A stretch of DNA of 64,000 nucleotides, from assembly GCA_964030475.1 (NCBI GenBank), contig CAXIPT010000001.1, positions 16,908,269 through 16,972,268 on the forward strand. The letters run 5' to 3'. The position numbers and the translations under genes are program-made. Below are positions 30,974 to 42,100 of this stretch, in pieces. Each line of letters begins with the position of its first letter. Position 1 is the first letter of the stretch. The notes under the pieces were generated by a model. It did no database searches, was not told the origin of the DNA, and saw nothing but the letters and a program-made list of their open reading frames with translations. The stretch is from Tethya wilhelma. Lineage: Eukaryota; Porifera; Demospongiae; Tethyida; Tethyidae.

Positions 30974-33250
30974 ATGGAAGAATACATTGTACGAATCATC
31001 AAAGAACTGCCCAGAGCACCCCCGTCCGAAGTTGTAGACAGTGTCCGCTATCCTCCTACAGATATGCCAAAAGTGATCAATTCAGAACTCATTCTCTGGG
31101 AAGTAAATTTCAATTCTAATTTCTTTAGTTGGTCATACTGGAAAAGCATGTTCGGTTTTCCAACACCACCTGTCTACAATGTCATTTTACACCAAAAAAA
31201 TGATGACTTCACTTGTGATTTTTTGCTGTATGATAGTGAAAGCTTGGAAACTGCGACAGATGCATTCAAAGAGCTACAAAGCACCCTCCAGCCACTAGTA
31301 AACAACTGCACAGTCATGTTAACAAAAGAATTGCTCAAGCAAATCGTCCTACCAAAACCAGTAAAACCCCATCTACTTTCTCATCACCTGACTGAGGTAA
31401 TGGAGTCCAATCCCGATGCTCACCCTGACTGGGTAAAAGTCATGCAATCTCTCATGCGGTCTGCAATCGGTCACGATGATGCAGATGCCATTGATGAGCT
31501 TATCAACAAAGGTGCACCAATCGCTGAAACAGATAGTGCTGGAAACACCATACTCCACACTGTGGCTGCTTCAGGGGCAAAAAAGACATGGAAACGTGTC
31601 ATGCGTAAGCTTAAGAAGAAAGATTCATCGGTTCTACTCGGTACGATAAATCTAGAAGGAAACACACCAGTTCAAATTGCTTTCAAGAGAAATCTCGCAG
31701 ACATGGTAATGGCAATCATGAATTCTGGTGTTAATCTTGCATCTGAAACTGATGCTGATGGCTGCAATCCTCTCCATATGGCTGCAGAGTCTGGCTGTGA
31801 AGAGAGTATTTTAGCAGCTCACAAACGAAGAGAGAACCGAAGAGAGAACTTCTTTTCTGTAAGTTCGCCTGAAAGACAACATTTTTTGGATGCTCTAAAT
31901 GCCGTGAACAATGCTGGTTTGACACCACTCATGGTGGCAGTACAGAAGGGCTACGTTGGAAGTGTTATCATACTCTTACAAGCTGGAGCAGATCCCAACA
32001 TTCAACAGTCTGAGTCTGGAGAAACAGCCCTCCATATGGCCGCTAAAATGGGGAATGTAACAATAACAGAGTCCATTGTTGCCTTTAGAGGTTATCTCAA
32101 CATCAGAAACAATGCTGGGAAAACAGCTCTAGAAGAAGCCAAAAAAAGTTCATCCAAGAATGTTGAAAAGTGTATTCAACTTCTTGAAGAAACCACTGAA
32201 CTCTTCGAAATAGCTGAAGCTGAACTTTCTGATTCGGTTGAAGTACCCCCAGCACTCCCTTCAGACTCCATCACTCTTCTCAGTTTAGACGGAGGAGGAA
32301 CTCGCGCACTTCTCTCTTGCCAGATCCTCATTGCCATCCACGAACGAATGAAACAACTCCAGCCCAACTGTGCCGCGCTACATAAATATTTTGACTACAT
32401 TGCTGGCACTAGCGCTGGTAATTTACTTCTTTTCTCATTGGTCTACTGCAATACCAGTCCACAAGCATCTATTGCTGTGTTCTTCAAAAATGCTGCAGAG
32501 TTGCTAACCAAATGTCCCAACTGCCCACAAGAGATAGCTGAGGCAACCATGATTGAAATGTTTGGGTCTTCTGGTCTACTGACAGATATTCAGACGCCAC
32601 GAGTAATCGCCACAACTTGTTTGGCCGATCGAAATCCACCAGTGTTGGAACTAATGTGTAACTACAGATCATCGTTGCATAGGACACTTCCTTGGAAATG
32701 CTGGGAAGCTATGCGTGCCACTGCAGCTGCTCCTACTAATTTCCCACCATTCGAGGGAAGGTTTGTCGATGGTGGTTTGATGGCCAACAACCCTACATTA
32801 GATGCCATGAGTGAAATTGTTGATCAAGCAAAGAGAGAAGGCAAGGATGCCAAATTCGGTTTAGTTGTGTCTGTTGGAACTGGAATTGCTCCGGACAGTG
32901 TAGTTCAGGATGTAAATGTGTATGTGCCACGATTCAAACACTTCTTTACATCGGTTCACAACTTAGCTGGTACGATTTCTGGCCTTCACAACATTTTTCA
33001 GCTTTTCATAGCTCAGAGTACACAGGCAGATGGACAGAAAGTTCATCATGCCCGTTCTTGGTGTGAATCCATGGGTGTACCATTCTATCGGTTCACTCCT
33101 GAACTCACAGAACCTTCTGACATGGCTGAAGCAAGAAAAGAGAAGTTGGTGCATCTCATGTATATTGGATTACTTTACACGCTTCGTAATGCTAAGAAAT
33201 TGGATGCTGTTGCAAAAATGTTGCTCTCCCGTTCTGTTGTACATTCCTAG
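30974..33250 (+). CDS. PLA2G6: Ankyrin-repeat patatin phospholipase, iPLA2-beta (PLA2G6) like, intronless
   Basis: Calcium-independent phospholipase A2 that releases fatty acid from membrane glycerophospholipids. The 758-residue length is close to human iPLA2-beta. The N-terminal third is divergent. About six ankyrin-like repeats follow (for example SAGNTILHTVAASG, DGCNPLHMAAESG, AGLTPLMVAVQKGY, SGETALHMAAKMG). The patatin domain starts near residue 432 with the oxyanion loop LDGGGTRALL. The nucleophile is Ser479 in GTSAG and the catalytic Asp599 is in VDGGLMANNPTLDAM. The C-terminal block (ARSWCESMGVPFYRF) also matches the family. The first in-frame ATG (30974, MEEYIVRII) is used; the frame is open further upstream without an ATG. 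The gene has no introns, unlike vertebrate PLA2G6. Confidence 0.92.
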   Translation: MEEYIVRIIKELPRAPPSEVVDSVRYPPTDMPKVINSELILWEVNFNSNFFSWSYWKSMFGFPTPPVYNVILHQKNDDFTCDFLLYDSESLETATDAFKELQSTLQPLVNNCTVMLTKELLKQIVLPKPVKPHLLSHHLTEVMESNPDAHPDWVKVMQSLMRSAIGHDDADAIDELINKGAPIAETDSAGNTILHTVAASGAKKTWKRVMRKLKKKDSSVLLGTINLEGNTPVQIAFKRNLADMVMAIMNSGVNLASETDADGCNPLHMAAESGCEESILAAHKRRENRRENFFSVSSPERQHFLDALNAVNNAGLTPLMVAVQKGYVGSVIILLQAGADPNIQQSESGETALHMAAKMGNVTITESIVAFRGYLNIRNNAGKTALEEAKKSSSKNVEKCIQLLEETTELFEIAEAELSDSVEVPPALPSDSITLLSLDGGGTRALLSCQILIAIHERMKQLQPNCAALHKYFDYIAGTSAGNLLLFSLVYCNTSPQASIAVFFKNAAELLTKCPNCPQEIAEATMIEMFGSSGLLTDIQTPRVIATTCLADRNPPVLELMCNYRSSLHRTLPWKCWEAMRATAAAPTNFPPFEGRFVDGGLMANNPTLDAMSEIVDQAKREGKDAKFGLVVSVGTGIAPDSVVQDVNVYVPRFKHFFTSVHNLAGTISGLHNIFQLFIAQSTQADGQKVHHARSWCESMGVPFYRFTPELTEPSDMAEARKEKLVHLMYIGLLYTLRNAKKLDAVAKMLLSRSVVHS

Positions 33251-33753
33251 TTATCATTTAGCTTGGCAGTTGCAGTTGTAGTATCAAAGATTACATAAAA
33301 GTGTGAAACCTATTTGTATCATAATTATTATTAAATTTTTGTTGATAATTATAGCTATAGCTAATTATAACTTCACATCGATATATCTTAATAATAAGTT
33401 ATTAATGCACTCTAGCTCTATTTCAAAACTATTACTTAAAATTGGTTTGAGTTTCAAAGTATATATTTCTATTTTTCAAGGAGGGAGGGGCCTGGGTACA
33501 AGTGAGGATATATATAGCTACTGCCTACAGATAAAGGATCAGACATGTATGCATGCATTTTCTTGATCAAGCTGATGTTAACATTATAATAATTTATTAT
33601 ACTGGCATTATTTGAATAATAGTGATATGTAGTTAGCGACAAAAACAAAATTTCCCTAAATATGACAGCACACAAAAACACGTCCCCTCACAATAATTAT
33701 TATAAATGCAAGGTACAATATTAATTGGGTCTGAAGAGTCAATAGTACAATAA
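33251..33753. repeat. Intergenic repeat segment related to 22100-22785
   Basis: Contains the GCACTCTAGCTCTATTTCAAA and ACTGGCATTATTTGAATAATAG cores shared with the region downstream of MBOAT. It is AT-rich and contains no gene. Confidence 0.6.
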
Positions 33754-35614
33754 TCAAAGTGCTTCATCATGGAATAGAGGATCATCATCTACTCCTGATG
33801 TCATCATCTGGATAAAAAAAATAATAATAAATAAATAAATATAAAACAAACAAACAAACATCATGATTACATTTAGTTTTACAAATGACATCACTTACTC
33901 TTTGTGCATATTTAGGATCAAGAGCCAATTCTTTATCAGACTGACAAAGTTTCTTCTCGAGAGCTACACAGTCTTGTAACTGCTTGTCGAGATGTTGGGC
34001 CATAAGCAAGGAATCGTAGTTCTCAGGGTTCTCAGTAAAGGAGACCATAGCTCCTGCTTGGTCCAGGCAGGCATGAATCTCACCATCCTCGATCTGTAAG
34101 AGGATAAAAAAAGATAAGATAAGAGGATAAATAAGTATACGTTGCATGGCTGATACTGTATAGCGGGAAATTTTCGTATTTTCATATGCCATTTGAATAT
34201 ACAAAAAGTAAAACTACAAAAAAATTAACTTCTGCATTATGTGCAATACGAGTGTGTGCCGTGTATACAAAATTTATAACTACAATAATTTTTTCTGCTG
34301 CGTTTCTAACGATTTATACAAAATTTTGCACCAACGAAAACTTCCCGCTATACAGTAAGTATGGCATACTGTATAGCACAAAATATTGGCAGGAATAAAT
34401 TTGGTGGACTGTCAAAAATTTCATGTTTGGCAGATTTTATTTTGGTGGTAGCACACGCAGCAATACACGTATTCCGTATGTGCATGCGCAAAAATGACTG
34501 TTTCACGGATTTAATATTAGTGTATCAAAACAGCCAATCCGCCAATATTAAAATCTACCAAACTTTTGTGCTATACGGTATAAAATTATGACCACGTGTA
34601 ATAATAGTAATACATTATACGTAGTTGAATTAATTTCTTGGGCCAATGGCTATACCATGTCTCTGATGTACTTCTCTGCTTCTTGTTCACCGCTAAGACC
34701 CAGTTTGGAGCTGACATCACTCAAACCCACAGTCATGAAAGTCTGGCATAAAAGAAAGGACACGCATAGCAACCATTATGGTACAAGAGAAGATGGTAGC
34801 CAAAGTGTGAAATAGTCGGGAACTTACGTGTGTGAGTCTCTGAATGCTATGCTGGTAGACTCGACTCATCAGTCTTTTCACCAGCCCCTCATTGCCATCC
34901 TACAGCGAATACTTGAAGTATAACCTGATCTACTGATAGTGGAAACCTCTAACACATACGTACTGAGTTGTAGGTCTCCTGAAACTTGGTCACTACAGCT
35001 TGAAGTTCTCCTGGCTTCTTTTGGACATACATTAGTGCCAATTGTGTATACGGAGAACAGAGAGGCTGGAGGAAAAAGAAAGATTTGAGAACCTTCTTCA
35101 TCAACTAGGCCCTCAGACCACCTCACCTTTAGAGCTCTTTCAACGACATGAGAAGCATAGCGAGGTAAACCTATTTCCTGCAAACATATATTATCATACT
35201 TTAAGCAAAAGTATGACTATAGTAGTATTTATCTCAGGGAGAAACTGTTTCTGCGACTAGTGTTCAGGTTCATGTAGCTAACACACGTAGCAGAATTTAC
35301 GTTACATGCAGCTATCGCCAAGAAGGATGCACTACACCTTTCCAAACTTGAGCAGTGAGACAAGCACAAACTTCTTGTAGGCTGCCACCATTATGGCACT
35401 GATGGCCACAGTAGGTGTAGTCAGACACTGCAGGAAATATCAGTGTGATATATCAACACCAACATGACTGTGTATTTAGTAGTGCTCTATAGCATTTATT
35501 CTTACCACTGTGAAAAAGAGTAGTGCCTTGAGATAGTCGTGCAAGCATGTGTAGACCATGCCTCCATAATAGTAGAACAACAATACATACTTCACATCCA
35601 GTTGACTATTCTGA

Positions 35615-35648
<34 letters not shown>

Positions 35649-36528
35649 GCTAGTATGGTGTCAGTGTAAACATGTCATACAAAGGCACCACCCACATACA
35701 CATTTTTACTATGTATTGCACTTACATCTGTTAACAAGTTATTATACTCTTGGTCTAGAAGGGGAAGTACTGGCTTCACATTCTTTGCCAGCAAACAAAG
35801 CTGAAAGAGGAAAAAGACAAAAAAAAAAGGGGGGGGGGAGGTATAATATGGGAGGATACAAGTCATTTCAACTATCAGACTATGCCATCACAGTAGAATC
35901 AGTTCTGTGTGGCTACACGTTGACCAACTGACCTGTACTAGATCGCAGTGAATTGCAGTTAGTGTGGTAGGGGTTGGAGAGTACCGCTCAATGGCTACTT
36001 GTACTATTGGTATGCCTTCTCTAGGCTGCCGTCTTAAACAGAGCAGCTCCGTAAATCTGTGAATGAGATTACAAACTGTGTGTGTGCATACACATGTGAA
36101 GGTATATGATATGGGTGTTTTCAAAGCATTAGAATGAGTAATCCCAGACGTACATGGTATGGGACTTTCTTTGACTTGTTCCACTGAAAACTTGTTGACA
36201 AATTCTCTCATTTGGACAAATACAAGAGGCCATCCAATGTGCTCGTGGGAGCGTGAAAGCTTACCAGCACTACAGAAACAAAACACAACCACTACATAGA
36301 AGCACGGCTTTGTGTGTTTACAAGTATATCCTCTACTTACATTGCTGCCAAAACTCCAAGGCTGTGATTTCTCATGTCTAAACACTCGATCATGGTGTCC
36401 AGCACGGCCATGTCCGTTTGAGCAAGAGCCTCTTCATTTCTCTGGAGTATAACGATGAGTGTCTTTAAGTTCTCATCTTCAGAATGCTTACGAATATCAG
36501 CTACTAGAGTATCTGTCGCTGCTGCCAT
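33754..36528 (-). CDS. COPS3: COP9 signalosome subunit 3
   Basis: PCI-domain subunit of the COP9 signalosome, which removes NEDD8 from cullins. The ATG at 36528 gives MAAATDTLVADIRKHS, followed by DMRNHSLGVLAAM (human LDVQEHSLGVLAVL). Later exons read RQPREGIPIVQVAIERYS, TLTAIHCDLVQ|LCLLAKNVKPVLPLLD, NSQLDVKYVLLFYYYGG, ALKVR near the PCI domain, IEDGEIHACLDQAGAMVSFTE (human [21 protein letters not shown]) and the acidic tail GVDDDPLFHDEAL. The exon starting at 35610 uses a (CA)n acceptor. Two TA-flanked MITEs sit in an intron (34156-34578). The start lies 91 bp downstream of the ZW10 stop, so the two genes are closely spaced in the same direction. Confidence 0.94.
34156..34355. mobile_element. 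Mariner-like MITE, TA target duplication, copy 1
   Basis: Terminal inverted repeats CTGTATAGCGGGAA...TTCCCGCTATACAG flanked by TA on both sides, about 200 bp, no coding capacity. It lies in a COPS3 intron. Confidence 0.9.
34369..34578. mobile_element. Mariner-like MITE, TA target duplication, copy 2
   Basis: Begins CTGTATAGCACAAA and ends TTTGTGCTATACGG, flanked by TA. It lies only 13 bp from copy 1. The outer nine bases match copy 1 while the inner arms differ, so it is a separate subfamily. Confidence 0.88.
35613..35642. repeat. (TG)n on plus, (CA)n acceptor tract for a COPS3 exon
   Basis: On the coding strand the tract reads CACACACTCAG and leads directly into the exon starting at 35610. 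Confidence 0.9.
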
Positions 36529-36619
36529 GTTGACTATAGCGCGCATTAAATAGAATTATTAGCACGATACAAGGTCAAAGTTCAAATTTAACACTACACA
36601 TGATCATGACATGAACAAC

Positions 36620-38917
36620 TCATACGGTAATCTGTTTTAGTGCTCTATCTCTTCTTTCGGTGTTCTTGAACACAGCTCTGATGAATCCTTTCACTTCAAT
36701 AGCAGTGAAATGTTTAGCTAGATCACCATCATTGCTGTTCCACCTGTCAACAATCTCTTGCATCGAGGCATCTAACATTATAACAAGTTCGCTCAGTCTG
36801 GGTAGACTTGTACAGTAGACGGTCGCATCTTCTTCACTAACACATGACGGGCCTTTCTCGAGCAGCATGCTCAAGATGGAATGAAGCTCGGTGGAATCGT
36901 CCACGCTGATGTCCTCCAGAGCTAGGACCCTCTTTGTCATCTCTGAGTTGAGAACGTTGAGGAGAGCTCCCATGGCCTTGTGGTGGATCTCTTTAGGCAA
37001 CACTTCAGCATAGAGTTTGCTCAAACGGTTCAGATGAAGCAGTGCTTGTTTTATGCCCTGACGGACGAGATGGCTTTGCGAATCTTCCGAGACATTCTCC
37101 AGTCCACCAAATGGCTTCAAGTACTCTAGTACGCACTTGCACTGTTTTCTCATCTCACTGAGATAACACTCTTCTCCCAGTTGCCGTACGAGTGGAACTT
37201 GGTCGATAAAAGTCGTCACCTCTGAATTTAGCGGAGGTGGGAGTCTCGAGTGAAACTGATGGCCTAGCGTGATCAAGTGGTGAGCAACGTACATGCAGTT
37301 GTTGTGCTGGACAGCTGCAACTCTCGGCAGCTCTCCAATGGTGGAGGAATGATAGGAGGGCAGGACGGCACAAAAGAGATCCACCATCTTTCTCGTGGTG
37401 TAGAACAAGTGAACTGCCATGGAAGGGGTACTGGACTTTGAGCAGTCGTCCAGTGTGGCATAAAGAAGGTCGACAAACTCCATGACAGACTGGCTTACAA
37501 CACAAGCTGGGAAAGCGAACGTTAGCGATGTCAAATCTTCTTCCTTGCTCTGAGTCTTCAGGCTAGCTGATTCAGACGATGAGGCTGCTGGTGCTGGTAA
37601 TGGTGGACTAGAATCAGACTTTGGAGGTCCAAGTTGAGCTAGCTTCTCGACAACACTAGTCTCTGGCAACAGTTGGCCATTGTGAATAGGTTTCATCAAT
37701 ATCGATCGTGCTTTGACAAGAATCTCTTGACTTATCTGAGCAGCAAAATGTGTATTGACGTCTTTCGTGTAATCACTCAGCCTATGGAAGGTACTCTCTT
37801 CCAGAAGACCCATCTCCACAACTCTAGATTCAAACTCCAATGTCTTCATCTCGATGTCACTGTACTGCTGGAGTTCAGTCAGTGTTCTTGGAATTGATGT
37901 TGACAGAGAATGAGCAATGATCAACTCGGCCATTTCAGAACACACAACTCCACCAACTCCAGACATCCACTCCTCCTCGTGCTGACCAGGCACAATCTTG
38001 CAAACAAAGAGAAACACTGAGACGAGGCTTTCAAACAGCTCATACAGTTGTGAGGGTTGAGTATCAGCATCTGTCTTCACCATCTTTAGCTTCGAGGCAG
38101 CATCTTCTTTTACGAGGACAACTCTGAGTCCACAAGAGACGAGCGATTTAATGACGACTTTGAGGAGCTTCTTTCCAAACGCCTCCACCACCTGTCTCCA
38201 GAGTCCTGTGGTGGTGGGCAGTGTCTGCATGGCAGTGATGACCTCTTCCACGACCTCACAGGTAGACTCGTTCCTGGTGGGGACGACCAGTTCAAACGAC
38301 AACAGCGTCTCTAGTTTGGGATTATCGGGAATGGTTTTTGGACTCCAGCTCACAAACTTTTGCCACTGTTGGCGTAAATCGATCTTTAATTTTGAAAGGA
38401 CGTCTTCCAGTTCAGATTTTAGTGCCCGAAAGACTTTGGCCTCGCAGCCCTTCTTACCAATCTCCTCCAGGGATTTCAAAACTGTACGTAGACACTCAGC
38501 AGCAGAGATAAATTTCTCAGACTGTAGGTACGACCTGCTCTTTTCGAGGTCATAGTGAATTGATACAAGACTCTGGACGAATGCAATGCGGTTTTGAGTC
38601 TCAGTCAGCTTGCTTTCAATCTCCTGTCTCTTGTCTAAAGATTTGGCAATTTTAGAATTGAGCTCCTGGTCGATTCTAGTCGAGAGTCGTTTGTATTCTG
38701 ATGTAACTTCATGAAGTTGTTGTTCAAAGCCTACAGCTGAACTGACGTAAGAGTCAAACTCGACATACTGTTTTTTCACCAGCTCGTATATTTCTCCTTT
38801 GAGTTGATTCGATTTCTTGGTGAGAATTTGGACGCTGTCATCTAAAACTCTATCATCTAGAGCACTCGCCTTTTGTACAATGCTTGAAACAAGAGATCCT
38901 CCCTTGAATGCTGCCAT
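36620..38917 (-). CDS. ZW10: Kinetochore/Golgi tethering protein ZW10, intronless
   Basis: Component of the RZZ complex that recruits dynein and the spindle checkpoint to kinetochores, and of the NRZ tether in Golgi-to-ER transport. The 765 residues from ATG 38917 (MAAFKGGSLVSSIVQ) compare with 779 in human. An N-terminal coiled coil (QLKGEIYELVKKQYVEFDSY; LEKSRSYLQSEKFISAAECL) is followed by the diagnostic IPRTLTELQQYSDI, LSDYTKDVNTHFA and the C-terminal end IRAVFKNTERRDRALKQI (human FQNTERR). A 37-codon upstream extension is open but overlaps the divergent promoter and is not used. The gene has no introns, unlike its neighbours. Confidence 0.95.
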   Translation of the reverse strand: MAAFKGGSLVSSIVQKASALDDRVLDDSVQILTKKSNQLKGEIYELVKKQYVEFDSYVSSAVGFEQQLHEVTSEYKRLSTRIDQELNSKIAKSLDKRQEIESKLTETQNRIAFVQSLVSIHYDLEKSRSYLQSEKFISAAECLRTVLKSLEEIGKKGCEAKVFRALKSELEDVLSKLKIDLRQQWQKFVSWSPKTIPDNPKLETLLSFELVVPTRNESTCEVVEEVITAMQTLPTTTGLWRQVVEAFGKKLLKVVIKSLVSCGLRVVLVKEDAASKLKMVKTDADTQPSQLYELFESLVSVFLFVCKIVPGQHEEEWMSGVGGVVCSEMAELIIAHSLSTSIPRTLTELQQYSDIEMKTLEFESRVVEMGLLEESTFHRLSDYTKDVNTHFAAQISQEILVKARSILMKPIHNGQLLPETSVVEKLAQLGPPKSDSSPPLPAPAASSSESASLKTQSKEEDLTSLTFAFPACVVSQSVMEFVDLLYATLDDCSKSSTPSMAVHLFYTTRKMVDLFCAVLPSYHSSTIGELPRVAAVQHNNCMYVAHHLITLGHQFHSRLPPPLNSEVTTFIDQVPLVRQLGEECYLSEMRKQCKCVLEYLKPFGGLENVSEDSQSHLVRQGIKQALLHLNRLSKLYAEVLPKEIHHKAMGALLNVLNSEMTKRVLALEDISVDDSTELHSILSMLLEKGPSCVSEEDATVYCTSLPRLSELVIMLDASMQEIVDRWNSNDGDLAKHFTAIEVKGFIRAVFKNTERRDRALKQITV

Positions 38918-38942
38918 CTTTGTTTTGATCCACGTGTATGGC

Positions 38943-38952
38943 TTTGGCGCCA
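38943..38952. promoter_or_regulatory. E2F-like site in the ZW10/DZANK1 divergent promoter
   Basis: TTTGGCGCCA fits the E2F consensus TTTSSCGC and lies 26 bp upstream of the ZW10 start codon. A GCATGCGCAA element resembling half of an NRF1 site follows at about 38969. Motif match only. Confidence 0.45.
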
Positions 38953-39159
38953 GTTTGAAATACTGAGCATGCGCAATTATAAACGGTTTGTAAACAAAGT
39001 GAGAGACCCAGGGGAAGAAACAGTTCAAAAATACAACTCCAGAAGTTGCCTGTGATTCTTCTGAAAGGACATGTGTATTTGCTGAGTCTATTTGCTATCT
39101 CTGCTCTTTGACTGAGAACATTTGGCGTTCTAGAAGCTCATTTCTGGAAGCAAGCAACC

Positions 39160-42100
39160 ATGCCTGCTGGTTCTGTTGCCGTGCCAACCATCATTCCATT
39201 AAAAGCACCCCAAGGCTCAAAGTACACCATCAATTCAAACACAAGGATTGAAATTAGATCAGGTATTGGAGGTATCCTAATGCTCCTTCACTTGTTGCTA
39301 AGTATGAATGCACATAATAGATATTTGTTTGTTTTTGTTTGTTTGTTGTTTGTTTACTCAAACAGATACACCTGATACAGTGGTATACTACACCCTCAAC
39401 GGTCGACGGCCTGAACATGACCACCATCAACACAGAGGCTCTCACACTTACACTTACAAAACACCGTTTGCTCTCAACCCGGGAAAAGTTAGTAGGCACA
39501 GACTGACAGCACTTGTGTATGATTGAGCCCACTACATATTGTGTGTGTTTCCCCAACTGTCTCTCTCATTAGGTAACAATCAAGGCTCTTGCCTGTTCAA
39601 AGGATGGTCTCAAGCAGAGCTCCGTGGTGACCAAGACCTTTGTTGTCCACGAGGCAACAGAGGCCAGTGATGAGAGCGAGGATGAAACAGTGAGAGCTCT
39701 TATTTATAGTGCGCATTCACTTTCTCAATACTTGTGATGGGTGGGTCAAAAAACTATTAGGTCTAGGTCTAAACATGACCCCTTCCTATAATTTTACTCC
39801 TTCTAAACATACACAGTGACTGCATTTAGCCTTGTACCCAGGCCACTCCCTCCTTTTAGCTTGAAACACTATAAAGAGGGAGTGACCTGGGTACGAGGCT
39901 AGATTACTACATACTTTCATAGCTATGGGTAGATATTGCTTTTCCCTTGCAATCCATTCGTCCCTGTACTAATAATCCCATAGGTGTCCCCCCCTGGTGC
40001 CTATCGGAGTCCTTCTCCCCAGCCCTCCCTCTCCTCCCAGTTGAGGAACAGACTGAGCATGGGCTCACGCCTCAGTCTTCAGAGTGCCAGTGGTGGGGAG
40101 GCCCCTTCCTTGGTCAGTGGAGAGCAGAGACTACCGTTGGACAGGAGTGCATCTGCTCCCCTCAGTGGGAACATGTTGGCAATAGGGACTACTGCATCAA
40201 GACCTCCTACTAGGGATAAGCCCAAGCCAATGTGAGTTTGAATAATATTATATTTCTAAGGCGTAAGAAATTGCATTTGACAAGTTGGTTAATTTGTCAT
40301 TATCATATAGCAGGTAAATTTGGCGAATTTGCATATTTTAGCATGATTGGCGATTTTAAATTTAATTCTGCATGCTGCATCGTTTACATGTGTATGTGTA
40401 CTTATAAAACTGGCGATTTTAAGAATAATTCACCACTTTGCCAAATTCACCTGCTATACGGTATATGAACATGAAATTTTTTACTTATGTTTTGTTTCAC
40501 GCTGTTATTGTATGCACTTGTCTTCACCTGTATACCAACCCAGTTGTGTTCACTGCAATGCACCTCGTCTCAAGACTCAGACCTACTGTACTCACTGTGG
40601 CTCTAGGAATGCCCCCCTCCCTCCCGTCCCCTCCAAACCACCGGTCCAGATGGCAGCATGTTCCAACTGTAGAGCTCTCCTCCCTCCTGACAGCTCCGTG
40701 TGCCTAGTCTGTGAGAACACCATCCTTCAACCACACTCTCTGCCCGTGATTCAGGCACAAGCTGATGGGCTGGAACACATGATGGTAAGTCTTGTTAGAT
40801 ACTACTATGTTGTACTCACAAATATATTAAAATGCATATGTTCACGAGGGAAGAGCTTTGGAATGAGGCTACTTGTACTACAGTTTACTGTAATTGTCTG
40901 AAAGGAAATAATTACTGTATAGCGGGTAAATTTGGTGGGCTTAAAAATTTGGCGAATTTGCATTTTAGCATGATTGGCAATTTTAGATTTGGTGATTTAA
41001 TTCCGCACACTGCATTGTTTATATGCGCGCGCGTACGTGTGTATGAAATTTTTAATCTGGCGATTTGCAAAATAATTTTCCAAATTTACTTGCTATACAG
41101 TATTATTGAAATGGATTTGCTGGCATTATACCTGTTTGATGACCATTTTAACTGGTATACTTTTGTAGGAGAAGACCATGTGTTTGGGGTGTGGTACTGC
41201 TAACCCCCCTCACCTTGAAGTGTGTGTCACGTGTGAGGGGTCCCTCTTCCCTGCGGAGGACTCCCAGCCTCCCACCCCACTCTCCACACCTCCACCCCTC
41301 CCCAACCCCACAGTAATGCGTCCAATCGCTGGCAGTAGCTACATGATGTGTGGTCTCTGTGGAAGAGTCAATGTCTCCGATGCCAGGTTCTGTGACTGGT
41401 GTGGAAGCAAGGTTCGTTATGAGTAAATAATGAAAGGAGCTTCCCCTTACTTTTGTTATAAAGGAACACATCATGTTTGCTTGCTTGTAGCCTGCTGGAT
41501 CGCAGTTGTCAGTGATGTGTGCCAATTGCTCCACTCCCAATGAATGGCATTACAGATACTGTCACAGCTGTGGAGGTCTCATCAAGGCACCACTAAGGTA
41601 GAGTGTACAACCTACTCTATTGTGTATCCACTTGTGTTACTGATGTACATCAACAAGACTTTGTTGAAATTGTTTTTTGCAGGCCTGAAGTAGAATTGGC
41701 CTCTACAATGAAGGTACACCATAAAGCGATAAATTTGTTTTTTTAAGAGCAACAATCTATTCAATATCTACCGTATTGCTGGAATATTGGTTCAGTCTGC
41801 AGAATGCAAAAATGATATAATTTAATGCACACTGACACTTTTGTACTCATTGCCTTACAGATGCCAGTCAACAGTGAGCTGGACAAGAATGCCTGGGTGC
41901 CCGTGGTGGAGATAGAGGACAAGGGACCTGAACTGAGGACCCTCGGAACACAGACGGACGGACTCTTCTATCCATCTGCCCGTACCATTAGCAAACAGAA
42001 AGGAGTGGAGCTAACTAAGATGATCATCCACACCAATGCTAGAGACAGAGTGCCAAAGCTACACAGTCACAGTCCTGGAAAAGGTAGGTACAAGTCCACG

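Noticed and set aside
38918..39028. 37-residue N-terminal extension of ZW10
   Set aside because: It overlaps the divergent promoter with DZANK1, and MAAFKGG fits the start of the family.
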